Notes: a model not told the origin generated them from the sequence alone. A DNA stretch of 64,000 nt from Pseudomonas kribbensis (GCF_003352185.1 NZ_CP029608.1:3286001-3350000); one strand, 5' to 3'. Positions 19,499 to 29,697 are shown, counted from the first letter of the stretch. Translations and numbers: made by a program.

Positions 19499-20185
19499 AT
19501 GCTCGCTCGCTGGTTGCCCGCTGCCATCAACACCCGCCCCACCGAATGGAGCCGCGCCGCCATCGGCATGGCACTTGGCACGCTGTTCAGCGTGTGGGCA
19601 TGCAGTCAGGTGTTCGGCATCGAAGTGGCCTACCACCTGATCGGCCCGCTGGGAGCGTCGGCGGTGTTGCTGTTCGCCGTATCCTCCGGCGCCCTCGCCC
19701 AGCCGTGGTCGATCATTGGTGGCTACCTGTGTGCGGGCGTCGTGGCGTTGCTGGTGGCTCATGTCCTTGGCCGAACGTTGGGCAGCGCCTGTCTGGCGGC
19801 GGGCATGGCGTTGATCCTGATGTGCTGGCTGCGCTGCCTGCATCCGCCGGCCGGCGCGGTGGCCTTGACGATGGTGCTGGCCGATCCGACGACCATCGCC
19901 ATGGACTGGAAAGCCCTGGAACCGGTGATGCTCAGCGCCGCGTGCATGCTGCTGGCCGCTTTGGCCTACAACAACCTGACCCGCATCCGCTACCCGAAAC
20001 GCCCCGCCGAACCGGCGCCGGCCGTGGCACCGGTCGATTCCCAGGCCATCACGGCCGAGGATCTGAAATTGGCGCTGGCTGATATGGAGGCGTTCATTGA
20101 TGTGACGCCGGAGGACCTGGAACAGTTGATTCATGCCAGTGAGTTGCACGCCAGACGGCGGAGCATTGGCCAGGTGTTCCGCTGA
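19499..20185 (+). CDS. HPP family membrane protein
   Basis: A 228-residue protein. Its first 165 residues form about five membrane helices with the family signature CLHPPAGAVAL. The C-terminal 60 residues are soluble and acidic (ITAEDLKLALADMEAF), without the CBS pair found in longer relatives. Some HPP proteins have been linked to nitrite transport in chloroplasts and cyanobacteria, but the role in pseudomonads is not established. AAGGA lies about 8 bp before the ATG. It follows a strong terminator, so it likely has its own promoter or is controlled by attenuation. Confidence 0.8.
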   Translation: MLARWLPAAINTRPTEWSRAAIGMALGTLFSVWACSQVFGIEVAYHLIGPLGASAVLLFAVSSGALAQPWSIIGGYLCAGVVALLVAHVLGRTLGSACLAAGMALILMCWLRCLHPPAGAVALTMVLADPTTIAMDWKALEPVMLSAACMLLAALAYNNLTRIRYPKRPAEPAPAVAPVDSQAITAEDLKLALADMEAFIDVTPEDLEQLIHASELHARRRSIGQVFR

Positions 20186-20325
20186 GTCCAGAGCCTGCCC
20201 CTGTCAGCGTTGTCGATTGAAGAGAAGCCGCGATCCCGTGCATTCAGCCCAAGGCAAAAATGCAGACACCCCATGCACATATCCCCGTTGTACACGGCAA
20301 ATTTGCACTGTTACGATCCGCTAAC

Positions 20326-20339
20326 GCCCGCGCGCGGGC
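20326..20339. promoter_or_regulatory. 14-bp GC palindrome upstream of the acyl-CoA hydrolase gene
   Basis: GCCCGCGCGCGGGC is a perfect palindrome lying 37 bp before the start at 20376. A second short dyad, CCGTTGTACACGG, lies about 40 bp upstream of it. They may be regulator sites or a hairpin in the leader. No T-run follows, so it is not a terminator. Confidence 0.35.
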
Positions 20340-20375
20340 TTCTCGAATAAAGACAATAAAAGCAGGGAGTTAGTG

Positions 20376-21482
20376 ATGACTGCTCAGGCTTCATCCCCGC
20401 GGACTTCGTCCATGGATGCCACGCAAAACGAAGTGCTGGCCGAGGTTCGCAATCACATCGGTCATCTGACCCTCAATCGCCCCGCCGGCCTCAATGCCCT
20501 GACCCTCGACATGGTGCGCCAGCTCCAGCAACACCTGGATGCCTGGGCCGCTGATGCCTATATCCACGCAGTCGTGCTGCGCGGTGCCGGCGAAAAAGCC
20601 TTCTGTGCCGGTGGCGACATTCGTTCCCTGTACGACAGCCATAAAAGCGGCGACACGCTGCACGAAGACTTCTTCGTCGAGGAATACGCCCTCGACCTGA
20701 CGATCCACCACTACCGCAAACCGGTGCTGGCGCTGATGGACGGTTTCGTTCTCGGTGGCGGCATGGGCCTGGTGCAAGGCGCCGACCTGCGAGTGGTCAC
20801 CGAAAAGAGCCGTCTGGCAATGCCGGAAGTGGCCATCGGTTATTTCCCGGATGTCGGCGGCAGTTATTTCCTGCCGCGCATTCCCGGTGAGCTGGGGATT
20901 TACCTGGGCGTCAGCGGTGTACAGATTCGTGCGGCGGATGCGCTGTATTGCGGCCTCGCCGACTGGTATCTGGACAGCAGCAAACTCGGCACCCTCGACG
21001 AACAGCTCGACCACCTGGAGTGGCACGACACGCCGCTGAAAGACCTGCAAAACCTGCTGGCCCGTCACGCCGTGCAAACCCTGCCGGATGCGCCGCTCGA
21101 AGCCTTGCGCCCGGCCATCGACCACTTCTTCGCCTTGCCTGACGTGCCGAGCATCGTCGAGCAACTGCGCGCCGTCACCGTTGCCGACAGCCATGAGTGG
21201 GCGACCACCACCGCCGACCTGCTGGAAACCCGCTCGCCGCTGGCCATGGGCGTGACCCTGGAGATGCTGCGTCGCGGCCGGCACCTGAGCCTGGAACACT
21301 GCTTCGCCCTCGAGCTGCACCTGGATCGCCAGTGGTTCGAACGCGGCGACCTGATCGAAGGCGTGCGCGCCTTGCTGATCGACAAAGACAAATCACCACG
21401 CTGGAACCCGCCGACCCTTGCCGCGCTGCACGCCGAGCACGTCGCGAGTTTCTTCCACGGTTTCGAAGAGAGCGGGAGCTGA
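20376..21482 (+). CDS. 3-hydroxyisobutyryl-CoA hydrolase-like crotonase
   Basis: A 368-residue crotonase-fold enzyme of the HIBCH type. The oxyanion region AFCAGGDIRSLYD (about residues 72-84) and MDGFVLGGGMGLVQGADLRV are typical of HIBCH, as is EVAIGYFPDVGGSYFLPR. HIBCH hydrolyses 3-hydroxyisobutyryl-CoA in valine breakdown. The next gene, an acyl-CoA dehydrogenase three bases downstream, fits that pathway. ATG 20376 has GGGAG six bases upstream. The N terminus carries about 20 extra residues before the fold. Database labels such as enoyl-CoA hydratase are possible, but the length above 350 argues for HIBCH. Confidence 0.82.
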   Translation: MTAQASSPRTSSMDATQNEVLAEVRNHIGHLTLNRPAGLNALTLDMVRQLQQHLDAWAADAYIHAVVLRGAGEKAFCAGGDIRSLYDSHKSGDTLHEDFFVEEYALDLTIHHYRKPVLALMDGFVLGGGMGLVQGADLRVVTEKSRLAMPEVAIGYFPDVGGSYFLPRIPGELGIYLGVSGVQIRAADALYCGLADWYLDSSKLGTLDEQLDHLEWHDTPLKDLQNLLARHAVQTLPDAPLEALRPAIDHFFALPDVPSIVEQLRAVTVADSHEWATTTADLLETRSPLAMGVTLEMLRRGRHLSLEHCFALELHLDRQWFERGDLIEGVRALLIDKDKSPRWNPPTLAALHAEHVASFFHGFEESGS

Positions 21483-21485
21483 GCC

Positions 21486-22637
21486 ATGCACGATCTCGAA
21501 TTGACTGAAGACCAGGTAATGATCCGCGACATGGCCCGGGACTTTGCCCGTGGCGAAATCGCCCCTCACGCCCAGGCCTGGGAAAAGGCCGGCTGGATCG
21601 ATGACGGTCTGGTGGCGAAGATGGGCGAACTCGGCCTGTTGGGCATGGTGGTGCCGGAAGAATGGGGCGGCACTTATGTCGACTACGTGGCCTATGCGCT
21701 GGCGGTGGAAGAAATTTCCGCCGGCGACGGCGCCACCGGCGCCTTCATGAGCATTCACAATTCGGTGGGCTGCGGCCCGGTGCTCAATTACGGCAGCGAA
21801 GAACAGAAACAGACCTGGCTGGCGGATCTGGCCAGCGGCGCGGTGATCGGCTGCTTCTGCCTGACCGAACCCCAGGCCGGCTCCGAAGCGCATAACCTGC
21901 GCACCCGCGCCGAACTGCGCGATGGGCAATGGGTGATCAACGGCGCCAAGCAATTTGTCAGCAACGGCAAACGGGCGAAACTGGCGATTGTATTTGCCGT
22001 GACCGATCCGGATCTGGGCAAGCGCGGTATCTCGGCGTTCCTCGTGCCGACAGACACACCAGGGTTCATCGTCGACCGCACCGAACACAAGATGGGCATC
22101 CGCGCTTCCGACACCTGCGCGGTGACGTTGAACGATTGCCGTATTCCCGAAGCGAACCTGCTGGGTGAGCGCGGCAAAGGCCTGGCCATTGCCCTTTCCA
22201 ACCTTGAAGGCGGGCGCATCGGCATTGCCGCGCAAGCACTGGGCATCGCCCGTGCGGCGTTTGAAGCGGCGCTGGGTTACGCCCGTGATCGGGTGCAGTT
22301 CGGCAAGGCCATCGTCGAGCACCAGAGCATCGCCAACCTGCTGGCGGACATGCAGACGCAGATAAACGCGGCACGGCTGATGATCCTGCACGCGGCGCGG
22401 CTGCGTACGGCAGGCAAACCGTGTCTGTCGGAGGCTTCGCAGGCCAAGCTGTTTGCGTCGGAAATGGCTGAGAAGGTGTGCTCGTCAGCGATTCAGATTC
22501 ATGGCGGGTATGGGTATCTGGAGGATTACCCGGTGGAGAAGTATTACCGGGATGCGCGGATTACCCAGATTTATGAGGGCTCGAGCGAGATACAGCGGAT
22601 GGTGATTGCTCGGGAGTTGAAGAACTACCAGCTCTAA
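21486..22637 (+). CDS. acyl-CoA dehydrogenase (short/branched-chain type, possibly isobutyryl-CoA)
   Basis: A 383-residue FAD-dependent acyl-CoA dehydrogenase. Visible are the N-terminal helical domain ([18 protein letters not shown]), the FAD-contact strand [29 protein letters not shown], and the C-terminal [18 protein letters not shown], whose EG glutamate is the catalytic base in short-chain members. It follows the HIBCH-like gene by three bases, which suggests isobutyryl-CoA to methacrylyl-CoA oxidation in valine catabolism. The substrate is an inference. A REP doublet separates its end from a convergent operon. Confidence 0.85.
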   Translation: MHDLELTEDQVMIRDMARDFARGEIAPHAQAWEKAGWIDDGLVAKMGELGLLGMVVPEEWGGTYVDYVAYALAVEEISAGDGATGAFMSIHNSVGCGPVLNYGSEEQKQTWLADLASGAVIGCFCLTEPQAGSEAHNLRTRAELRDGQWVINGAKQFVSNGKRAKLAIVFAVTDPDLGKRGISAFLVPTDTPGFIVDRTEHKMGIRASDTCAVTLNDCRIPEANLLGERGKGLAIALSNLEGGRIGIAAQALGIARAAFEAALGYARDRVQFGKAIVEHQSIANLLADMQTQINAARLMILHAARLRTAGKPCLSEASQAKLFASEMAEKVCSSAIQIHGGYGYLEDYPVEKYYRDARITQIYEGSSEIQRMVIARELKNYQL

Positions 22638-22640
22638 AAG

Positions 22641-22715
22641 CATCGCCAGCAGGCTGGCTCCCACTGGGATTTGTGTAATCACAGATCCAATGTGGGAGCC
22701 AGCCTGCTGGCGATA
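22641..22715. repeat. REP doublet (REPIN) between convergent catabolic operons
   Basis: TCGCCAGCAGGCTGGCTCCCAC and its inverse GTGGGAGCCAGCCTGCTGGCGA face each other across about 30 bases. It is the same layout as the other doublets in the window but with a CCAGC(A/C)GGCTGG core variant. It lies between stop codons of opposing genes, a usual place for REP elements, and may act as a bidirectional transcription barrier. Confidence 0.85.
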
Positions 22716-22726
22716 GAAGCGCCGCG

Positions 22727-23500
22727 TTACTTGCCTTGGAATTCAGGTGGCCGCTTGGCCACAAACGCCGCCATCCCTTCTTTCTGATCCTGCGTCGCAA
22801 ACGCCGCATGGAACACCCGGCGCTCGAAGCGCACACCTTCAGTCAGGTTGACTTCAAACGCGCGGTTGACGCTTTCCTTGACCATCATCGCAATCGGCAA
22901 CGATTTGCTGGCGATCACCGCAGCGACTTTCAGCGCTTCATCCAGTAACTCGTCGCTCGGCACGATGCGCGCAACGATGCCGCAACGCTCGGCTTCCACC
23001 GCGTCGATCAAACGCCCGCTCAGGCACATTTCCATGGCCTTGGCCTTGCCCACGGCGCGGGTCAGGCGCTGGGTGCCGCCCATGCCCGGCAGTACGCCAA
23101 GGTTGATTTCCGGCTGGCCGAATTTGGCGTTGTCGCCGGCCAGGATGAAGTCGCACATCAGCGCCAGTTCACAGCCACCGCCAAGGGCAAAACCGTTGAC
23201 CGCCGCGATGATCGGTTTGCGGCGGTTGGCCACGCGGTCGCTGTCGCTGAACAGGTCGTCCATGTAGATCTGCGGGTAGGTCAGCTCGGCCATTTCCTTG
23301 ATGTCGGCGCCGGCGGCGAAGGCTTTTTTCGAGCCGGTGATGACGATGCAGCCGATGTTCGCATCGGCCTCCAGACCATCGAGGGCGCGGTTCACTTCGC
23401 TGACCAGTTGCGCGTTGAGGGCATTCAGCGCCTGCGGGCGATTGAGGGTAATGACGCCGACGCGGCCATGGGTTTCCAGCAAAATCGTTTCGTAACTCAT
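22727..23500 (-). CDS. enoyl-CoA hydratase
   Basis: A 257-residue crotonase (FadB1/PaaF type) that hydrates trans-2-enoyl-CoA. Oxyanion-hole residues are in [11 protein letters not shown] (about residues 62-72) and [16 protein letters not shown]. The catalytic glutamates are in [19 protein letters not shown]. The start at 23500 (MSYETI) has AAGGA just upstream; a longer reading to 23518 overlaps the preceding gene. It is the last gene of the five-gene minus-strand unit and does the second step of the beta-oxidation turn that the unit encodes. Confidence 0.9.
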   Translation of the reverse strand: MSYETILLETHGRVGVITLNRPQALNALNAQLVSEVNRALDGLEADANIGCIVITGSKKAFAAGADIKEMAELTYPQIYMDDLFSDSDRVANRRKPIIAAVNGFALGGGCELALMCDFILAGDNAKFGQPEINLGVLPGMGGTQRLTRAVGKAKAMEMCLSGRLIDAVEAERCGIVARIVPSDELLDEALKVAAVIASKSLPIAMMVKESVNRAFEVNLTEGVRFERRVFHAAFATQDQKEGMAAFVAKRPPEFQGK

Positions 23501-23514
23501 GTGCAGATTCCTTC

Positions 23515-24642
23515 TCAAAGATTGCGCGAAATGACCATGCGCTGAATGTCGCTGGTGCCTTCGTAGATCTGGCAGACCCGCACGTCGCGGTAGATGCGCT
23601 CCAGCGGGAAGTCGTTGAGGTAACCGTAACCGCCGAGGGTTTGCAAGGCCATGGAGCAGACCTTCTCGGCCATTTCCGAGGCGAACAGTTTGGCCATCGA
23701 CGCCTCGACCAGCGCCGGCTGACCGCTGTCACGCAGTGCCGCAGCGTAATGCACCATCTGCCGCGCCACGGCGATCTGGGTGGCCATGTCCGCCAGGCGG
23801 AACGCCACGGCCTGGTGCTCGATGATCGGCTTGCCGAAGGTGTCACGTTCACGGGCGTAATCGCGCGCCGCTTCGAACGCGGCGCGGGCCATGCCCACCG
23901 ATTGCGAAGCGATGCCGACGCGGCCGCCTTCAAGGTTGGCCAGGGCGATCTTGTAACCCTCACCCTCCTCGCCCAAACGGTTGGCCACCGGCACTTTTAC
24001 GTCTTCGAACAGTATCTGGCAGGTGTCCGAGGCGTGCTGGCCGAGTTTGTCTTCGACCCGGGCGACTTTGTAGCCCGGCGAGTCGGTCGGCACGATGAAC
24101 GCCGTGATCCCGCGTTTGCCGGCGCTCGGGTCGGTGACCGCAAACACAATCACGATCCCGGCGTTCTGCCCGGAGGTGATGAACTGTTTGCAGCCATTGA
24201 GCACGTAGTGATCGCCTTCAAGGCGTGCACGGGTTTTCAGGCTGCTGGCGTCGGAACCGGCCTGAGGTTCGGTCAACGCGAAGGCACCGAGCATCTCGCC
24301 GCTGGCCAGCGGTTTGAGGAAACGTTCGCGCTGGTCGTCGTTGCCGAATTTGAGGATCGGCACGCAACCCACCGAGTTGTGCACGCTCATGATCGTCGAG
24401 CAGGCGCCGTCGCCGGCGGCGATTTCTTCCAGGGCCATGGCGTAGGCCAGGTAACCGGTGTCGCAACCGCCCCACTGCTCCGGCACCAGCATGCCGAAGA
24501 AGCCCAACCCGGCCATTTCGCCGATGGCTTCTTTCGGGAAGCGGTGTTCGCGATCCCACTCGGCGGCGAACGGTTTCAGCCGTTCCTCGGCAAACTGCCG
24601 GGCCATGTCGCGGATTTGTTGTTGGTCGTCATTGGGAATCAT
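23515..24642 (-). CDS. acyl-CoA dehydrogenase
   Basis: A 375-residue FAD-dependent acyl-CoA dehydrogenase for the first oxidation in beta-oxidation. It shows [30 protein letters not shown], and the C-terminal [16 protein letters not shown] with the catalytic glutamate of short-chain enzymes. It is similar in plan to the dehydrogenase at 21486-22637, so the region has two paralogues on opposite strands. It lies 14 bp before the enoyl-CoA hydratase gene and 20 bp after the thiolase gene. A short or branched acyl-CoA is a likely substrate, which is an inference. Confidence 0.9.
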   Translation of the reverse strand: MIPNDDQQQIRDMARQFAEERLKPFAAEWDREHRFPKEAIGEMAGLGFFGMLVPEQWGGCDTGYLAYAMALEEIAAGDGACSTIMSVHNSVGCVPILKFGNDDQRERFLKPLASGEMLGAFALTEPQAGSDASSLKTRARLEGDHYVLNGCKQFITSGQNAGIVIVFAVTDPSAGKRGITAFIVPTDSPGYKVARVEDKLGQHASDTCQILFEDVKVPVANRLGEEGEGYKIALANLEGGRVGIASQSVGMARAAFEAARDYARERDTFGKPIIEHQAVAFRLADMATQIAVARQMVHYAAALRDSGQPALVEASMAKLFASEMAEKVCSMALQTLGGYGYLNDFPLERIYRDVRVCQIYEGTSDIQRMVISRNL

Positions 24643-24662
24643 GGCAAATCCTTAACTCGGGT

Positions 24663-25853
24663 TCAGACGCACTCGACCGCCATCGCCGTGGCTTCGCCGC
24701 CGCCGATGCAGATCGCCGCGACGCCACGCTTCAGGCCTTTCTGGCGCAGGGCCGAGAGCAAGGTCACCAGAATCCGCGCACCGGACGCGCCAATCGGGTG
24801 GCCCAGGGCGCAGGCGCCGCCGTGGATGTTGAGTTTGTCGTGGGGGATTTCCAGATGGGTCATCGCCGCCATGCCGACCACGGCAAACGCTTCGTTGACC
24901 TCGAACAGATCAACCTGAGCCAGCGACCAGCCGGTTTTCTTCATCAGCTTCTTGATCGCGCCAATCGGTGCCACCGGGAACAGGCCCGGGGTGTCGGCAA
25001 ACGCGGCGTGACCGTGAATCACCGCCAGCGGTTTCAGCCCCTGTTTCTGCGCTTGCGACTGACGCATCAGCACCAGCGCGGCGGCGCCGTCGGAGATCGA
25101 GCTGGAGTTGGCTGCGGTCACGGTGCCGCCCTCGCGGAACGCCGGTTTCAGCGAAGCGATCTTGTCCAGTTTGGCTTTTGGCGGTTGCTCGTCGTTGCTG
25201 ATGACCACTTGTTCCTTGCCGACGGTCACGGTCAGCGGAACGATTTCGTCCTTGAAGCTACCGTCCTTGATCGCCTGCTGGGCGCGGGTGGTCGAGGCGA
25301 TGGCGAAGGCGTCCTGGGCTTCGCGGCTGAAGTCGTTGGTTTCGGCGCAATCCTCGGCGAAGGTCCCCATCAGGCGGCCCTTGTCGTAGGCGTCTTCGAG
25401 GCCGTCGAGGAACATCGAATCCAGCACCCGGCCGTGGCCCATGCGGTAACCGGCGCGGGCGCGGTCCAGCAGGTACGGCGAGTTCGACATGCTTTCCATG
25501 CCACCGGCGATCACCACATCGGCGCTGCCGGCCAGCAGCATGTCGTGGGCGAGGATGGTGGTTTCCATGCCCGAGCCGCACATCTTGTTGACGGTGGTAC
25601 AGCGAGTGGATTTGTCCAGCCCGGCGCCCAGTGCGGCCTGACGCGCAGGCGCCTGGCCGAGACCGGCCGGCAGTACGCAGCCGAACAGCACTTCATCGAC
25701 CGCATCGGAGGCGACACCGGCGCGTTCCACTGCAGCCTTGATTGCAGCGGCGCCGAGTTGCGGCGCGGTCAGGCTTTTCAGTTCGCCCTGGAAGCCGCCC
25801 ATTGGGGTGCGGACGGCGCTGACGATGACAATCGGATCGTTGGAGATGGTCAT
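24663..25853 (-). CDS. acetyl-CoA acetyltransferase (thiolase)
   Basis: A 396-residue thiolase of the degradative/AtoB class. The nucleophilic cysteine is in TVNKMCGSGMET (about residue 90). The C-terminal histidine and second cysteine are in GGACALGHPIGASG and AAICIGGGEA. It splits the 3-ketoacyl-CoA produced by the neighbouring SDR dehydrogenase. In this operon context the product may be acetyl-CoA plus propionyl-CoA, as in isoleucine breakdown, but acetoacetyl-CoA thiolysis is equally possible. Confidence 0.92.
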   Translation of the reverse strand: MTISNDPIVIVSAVRTPMGGFQGELKSLTAPQLGAAAIKAAVERAGVASDAVDEVLFGCVLPAGLGQAPARQAALGAGLDKSTRCTTVNKMCGSGMETTILAHDMLLAGSADVVIAGGMESMSNSPYLLDRARAGYRMGHGRVLDSMFLDGLEDAYDKGRLMGTFAEDCAETNDFSREAQDAFAIASTTRAQQAIKDGSFKDEIVPLTVTVGKEQVVISNDEQPPKAKLDKIASLKPAFREGGTVTAANSSSISDGAAALVLMRQSQAQKQGLKPLAVIHGHAAFADTPGLFPVAPIGAIKKLMKKTGWSLAQVDLFEVNEAFAVVGMAAMTHLEIPHDKLNIHGGACALGHPIGASGARILVTLLSALRQKGLKRGVAAICIGGGEATAMAVECV

Positions 25854-25865
25854 GGGAAATCCTCC

Positions 25866-26627
25866 TTATTTGGCGGCCATGCGCAAGGCACCGTCGAGAC
25901 GGATCACCTCGCCGTTGAGCATGCTGTTTTCAATGATGTGCCGCACCAGCGCAGCGTACTCGGCAGGTTTGCCCAGACGCGGCGGGAACGGCACGCCGGC
26001 GGCCAGCGAATCGCGCACTTCCGGGGTCATGCCGGCCATCATCGGGGTTTCGAAAATGCCCGGGGCGATGGTCATCACGCGGATGCCGAAGCGCGCCAGT
26101 TCGCGGGCGGCAGGCAGGGTCAGACTGGCGATGGCGCCTTTGGAGGCGGAATACGCGGCCTGACCGATCTGGCCGTCAAACGCAGCAACGGACGCGGTGT
26201 TGATGATCACGCCACGTTCGCCGTCGGCATTGGCCTCGCTTTCGGCAATCGCTGCCGCTGCGAGGCGCAGCATGTTGAAGCTGCCGATCAGATTGACGTT
26301 GATCACCTGGGCGAAGCTCGCCAGCGCGTGCGGGCCGTTCTTGCCGAGGATCTTCTCGCCGCGAACGATGCCGGCGCAGTTCACCAGCCCGTTGAGGCTG
26401 CCAAAGGCTTTGACGGTCGCCTGCACAGCGGCTTCGGCAGCGGCTTCGTTGCTGATATCGGCCACTACGCTCTGCGCGCCGAGGCGCTGGGCCTGGGCAG
26501 CGACGGCGTCGGCATTCATGTCCACCAGCATCACTTTGGCGCCGGCGTTCACCAGCAACTCAGCGGTGGCGGCTCCCAGGCCGGATGCGCCGCCGGTGAC
26601 GATAAAAACCTTGTTCTCGATCTGCAT
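25866..26627 (-). CDS. SDR 3-hydroxyacyl-CoA dehydrogenase (type-2/HSD10-like)
   Basis: A 253-residue short-chain dehydrogenase. The NAD site is [11 protein letters not shown] near the N terminus, and [21 protein letters not shown] holds the Ser and Tyr-x3-Lys catalytic set. The ending with [15 protein letters not shown] sequence is close to HSD17B10, which oxidises 2-methyl-3-hydroxybutyryl-CoA in isoleucine catabolism. The start is at 26627 (MQIENK) with AAGGA-type sequence upstream; the open frame extends to 26765 but only into the ligase gene. Finding this fold instead of a FadB-type dehydrogenase favours short or branched substrates. Confidence 0.88.
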   Translation of the reverse strand: MQIENKVFIVTGGASGLGAATAELLVNAGAKVMLVDMNADAVAAQAQRLGAQSVVADISNEAAAEAAVQATVKAFGSLNGLVNCAGIVRGEKILGKNGPHALASFAQVINVNLIGSFNMLRLAAAAIAESEANADGERGVIINTASVAAFDGQIGQAAYSASKGAIASLTLPAARELARFGIRVMTIAPGIFETPMMAGMTPEVRDSLAAGVPFPPRLGKPAEYAALVRHIIENSMLNGEVIRLDGALRMAAK

Positions 26628-26643
26628 GACTGTTTCCTTGGAT

Positions 26644-28308
26644 TCAAGCTGAAACGTTGTGCGCCGCAGCCTCTTGAGCCTTGGCGATTTCCTGGTTGCG
26701 CAAGATAAAGCGCTGCAATTTGCCGCTCGGGGTTTTCGGCAACTCGCTGACAAATTCGATTTCACGGGGGTACGAATGCGCGGCCAGACGCTTGCGCACG
26801 TGCTGACGCAACTCTTCGGCCAGCGCCGGTTCGGCGCGGTATTGCGGGTTGAGCACGACGAAAGCTTTGACCAGTTCAGTGCGCTCCGGATCGGGTTTGC
26901 CGACCACCGCAGCTTCGACCACTGCCGGGTGCTCGATCAGTGCGCTCTCCACGTCGAACGGGCCGACCCGGTAGCCGGAAGTGGTGATCACGTCGTCACT
27001 GCGGCCGACAAAGCTGATGCTGCCGTCCGGGTTCCACTCCACGGTGTCGCCGCTCAGGTAGTAATCCCCAACGAAAGCCTTGGTCGGTGCGCCTTCGTAA
27101 CCGGCGAACCAGCACATCGGCGACTGTGTGCGGTCGATGGCAAGAATCCCGGGCTGGCCGATGCCGAGTTCGTTGTATTGGTCGTCGAGCACCACGATGC
27201 GATGACCCGGCGAAGCAAAACCGGCGGCGCCGAGGTGGATCGGATGTTCGAGGCCGTGGTGGTTGCACAGGACCATGCCCAGTTCGGTCTGGCCATAGTG
27301 GTCGTGAATGACCACGCCGAGGTTGTCGGCGAACCAGCGAATCACCTCCGGGTTCAACGGTTCGCCAGCGCTGCTGACGATGCGCAGTTTGCCCTTGATC
27401 GATTTGGCGAACTCATCGCCACCGGCAATCAACAGGCGATAGGCCGTGGGCGACCCGGTGAGGTTGGTGATCCCGTATTTGTTGATGACCCGGCAGGTGC
27501 TTTCGAGGGTGAACGGGCCATCGTAGAAAGTGATCGGATGGCCCATCGACAACGGGCCGGTCACGCCGAAATAGATGCCGTAGGCCCAGCCCGGATCGGC
27601 GACGTTCCAGAATGCATCTTCCGGGCGTAGATCCACGGCGTCGCGGGTGTAGCTCTGAAATGCCACGACAGCCTTGAGCGGCACCGACAGTGCTTTCGAC
27701 GGGCCGGTGGTGCCCGAGGTGAACATCAGCAGGAACGGGTCTTCACCGGTCAGCATCACCGGTTCGCAGACGCTGGAATGATTGGGCAGCTCGGCCCAGA
27801 AACTGAAATCGCCACGGACGATGCCCTGGCCTTTCGGGCCGCCGACGGTGACCAGTGTCGGGCATTCGGCGACTTCACTGAGCTTCGGCCGGTTGACTGC
27901 ATCGGTGACCACCACTTTGGCACCGGAGCTGTTCAGGCGATGTTCGAGGGCTTTGGGGCCGAACGCGGTAAACAGCGGTTGATACACCGCGCCGATGCGC
28001 CAGGTGGCGAACACGGTGATCAGTAATTCGATGTTGCGCGGCAGCAGGCCGGCGACCTTGTCGCCCTTCTGCACGCCTTGGGCCAGAAGGAAATTGGCGA
28101 AACGCGCGGCTTTGTCCTGCAAGTCGCTGAAGGTGTAAGTCGCACTGGCGCCATCGCGACCCTCCCAGAACAGCGCGATGCGCCCTGGCAACGCGTGACG
28201 GTCACAACATTCGATGCAGGCGTTGAGCGCCTCGAGCGAGCCGCTGAGTGCGGCGTCCACGGTGTGCTGATAATCAAACTGCTGGGTGGCAGACAAGTAA
28301 TCGCGCAT
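26644..28308 (-). CDS. AMP-dependent acyl-CoA synthetase
   Basis: A 554-residue adenylate-forming ligase. The phosphate loop is [17 protein letters not shown], the A5 motif is HYGQTELG, the A7/A8 region includes YLSGDTVEW, and the C-terminal catalytic lysine is in [10 protein letters not shown]. It activates a free acid to its CoA ester and so feeds the other four enzymes downstream. The C-terminal ARCHELASE-like order fits medium-chain or acetyl/propionyl-type ligases more than long-chain FadD. It is the first gene of the catabolic unit; a REP-like hairpin and an AraC gene lie upstream. Confidence 0.88.
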   Translation of the reverse strand: MRDYLSATQQFDYQHTVDAALSGSLEALNACIECCDRHALPGRIALFWEGRDGASATYTFSDLQDKAARFANFLLAQGVQKGDKVAGLLPRNIELLITVFATWRIGAVYQPLFTAFGPKALEHRLNSSGAKVVVTDAVNRPKLSEVAECPTLVTVGGPKGQGIVRGDFSFWAELPNHSSVCEPVMLTGEDPFLLMFTSGTTGPSKALSVPLKAVVAFQSYTRDAVDLRPEDAFWNVADPGWAYGIYFGVTGPLSMGHPITFYDGPFTLESTCRVINKYGITNLTGSPTAYRLLIAGGDEFAKSIKGKLRIVSSAGEPLNPEVIRWFADNLGVVIHDHYGQTELGMVLCNHHGLEHPIHLGAAGFASPGHRIVVLDDQYNELGIGQPGILAIDRTQSPMCWFAGYEGAPTKAFVGDYYLSGDTVEWNPDGSISFVGRSDDVITTSGYRVGPFDVESALIEHPAVVEAAVVGKPDPERTELVKAFVVLNPQYRAEPALAEELRQHVRKRLAAHSYPREIEFVSELPKTPSGKLQRFILRNQEIAKAQEAAAHNVSA

Positions 28309-28449
28309 TGCCAGAATCCCTCTGTGTTTTTATTAGGTCGGGGAACCGTAAACATCAGAGGAATACTCGCGCCGCACGCCGGCTGCGGCAATGGTCAAAG
28401 CCCTCAAAGTGGATGACTGGTTTGGCCAAGAATCGGGGTTGATACTGAT

Positions 28450-28474
28450 CGTTCCCACGCAGAGCGTGGGAACG
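28450..28474. repeat. short perfect inverted repeat (CGTTCCCACGC type)
   Basis: An 11-bp perfect stem CGTTCCCACGC / GCGTGGGAACG around an AGA loop, between the AraC gene and the ligase operon. This GTTCCCACGC-loop-GCGTGGGAAC unit is a familiar dispersed palindrome of fluorescent pseudomonads. It could terminate the AraC transcript, but no T-run is present. Confidence 0.75.
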
Positions 28475-28488
28475 AGGTGAGATGCGGG

Positions 28489-29505
28489 TCAGACCGCTTC
28501 GTTGAGAATCAGGCTGCGATAGTGTCCCGGATTGGTCCCCGACCACTTGCGAAACGCCTTGTAGAACGAGCTCGCATCGGCAAATCCCAGGCGTGTGGCG
28601 ATGTCGACAAAACTGATCGAAGGCTCCGCCAGCCAGGTGATCGCCAGTTCCTTGCGCACGCTGTCCTTGAGGCCTTGATAGGTTTGCCCTTCTTCGGCCA
28701 GACGCCGACGCAGGGTGGAAGCCGACATGCACAATTGCTGGGCCAGGGCTTCGGTTTCCGGCCACTGTTCGGCGGGTAGTTGCCGCAGATCCTGCTTGAT
28801 CCGGCTGGCGAGGCTTTCCGGGTCGCGGTACTTCACCAGAATGTTGGCCGGGGCATGGGCGAGGAAGCGTTTCAACTCCTCGGCGCTGCGCTTGATCGGC
28901 AGATCCAGCACGTCGGCGGCAAAGATCATCCGCGTGCGCGGCCGGTCGAAGCGCAGGTTTTCCGAGAACATCACCCGATAGTCATCACAGAAGTCCGGCG
29001 CCGGGCAGCGCAACTCGATGGCCAGGATCGGAATTCGCCGCCCCGCCAGCCAGCACGCCACGCCGTGGACGATCATCCAGTAAGTGAAATAGGTAAAGGC
29101 GCGGCGCGGTTCCGCGTCATCCTCCAGCAGCACGATCTCCGCCAGACTTTGCTGATGCACCAGTTGCGCGGGCATGCGCTCAAGCATCAGCGACAGGAAA
29201 TTCAGACCGGTACTCAATCCCGCAGCCAGGTTCGGCTGGGCCATCGCGCTGCGGCAGAGGAATTCCAGACTGCCGGATTTCAGCTTGCGCGGGTCCATGC
29301 CAAAGAACTCGTCATCACCCCGCCGCGCCAGCAATCGCCATAACCGCGCGTACTGGCTGGCCGGGACGCGGGCGTCATCGGTGGCCAGCAGCGCCGGATC
29401 GATGCCGACCTTGTTCAAGACTTCTTCCGTGGCCACGCCCCGGGCACAACTTTGCTGCAGTGCTTCGCGCACCAGTTGAATGGCGATGGTGTCTTTTTCC
29501 GACAT
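28489..29505 (-). CDS. AraC family transcriptional regulator
   Basis: A 338-residue regulator with an N-terminal arabinose-binding-like domain (about 20-200) and a C-terminal pair of helix-turn-helices (about 235-335): SASTLRRRLAEEGQTYQGLK and FVDIATRLGFADASSFYKAF. The layout matches the OruR/ArgR-like AraC subgroup with PF12625-type sensor domains. ATG 29505 is preferred; TTG at 29517, which sits close to an AGGA, is an alternative. It is encoded just upstream of, and on the same strand as, the acyl-CoA operon, so it is the likely activator of that operon. The inducer is unknown. Confidence 0.85.
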   Translation of the reverse strand: MSEKDTIAIQLVREALQQSCARGVATEEVLNKVGIDPALLATDDARVPASQYARLWRLLARRGDDEFFGMDPRKLKSGSLEFLCRSAMAQPNLAAGLSTGLNFLSLMLERMPAQLVHQQSLAEIVLLEDDAEPRRAFTYFTYWMIVHGVACWLAGRRIPILAIELRCPAPDFCDDYRVMFSENLRFDRPRTRMIFAADVLDLPIKRSAEELKRFLAHAPANILVKYRDPESLASRIKQDLRQLPAEQWPETEALAQQLCMSASTLRRRLAEEGQTYQGLKDSVRKELAITWLAEPSISFVDIATRLGFADASSFYKAFRKWSGTNPGHYRSLILNEAV

Positions 29506-29664
29506 GGATCGAGGCAAATCCTGTTGTTGTTCGAGTGGCTGGCATCTTAACGCAGCAGCCCGGGCACGGCTTGCTTCATCCGGAATGGCCGTGACGCATT
29601 TGAGAATGGTTGATCTTCAAGCCTGTTCAGCTACCGTTCAGGTAAATGTCAATGACTGACATGT

Positions 29665-29683
29665 GAGAATGACTTTCATTATG
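29665..29683 (+). promoter_or_regulatory. Fur box upstream of efeU
   Basis: GAGAATGACTTTCATTATG matches the 19-bp Fur consensus at 14 positions. It lies 42 bp before the efeU start. Iron-replete Fur should repress the efe operon here. This is the best Fur site in the window. Confidence 0.75.
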
Positions 29684-29697
29684 TTACAACTTGTAAC
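29683..29697. promoter_or_regulatory. perfect 15-bp palindrome next to the efe Fur box
   Basis: GTTACAA-C-TTGTAAC is a perfect dyad that abuts the Fur box by one base and ends 27 bp before efeU. It may be an operator for a second regulator. I do not recognise the motif. Confidence 0.45.

Noticed and set aside
24798..26708. 636-codon plus-strand frame across the thiolase and SDR genes
   Set aside because: It covers two genes of the opposite strand with clear catalytic motifs and has no recognisable domain itself.
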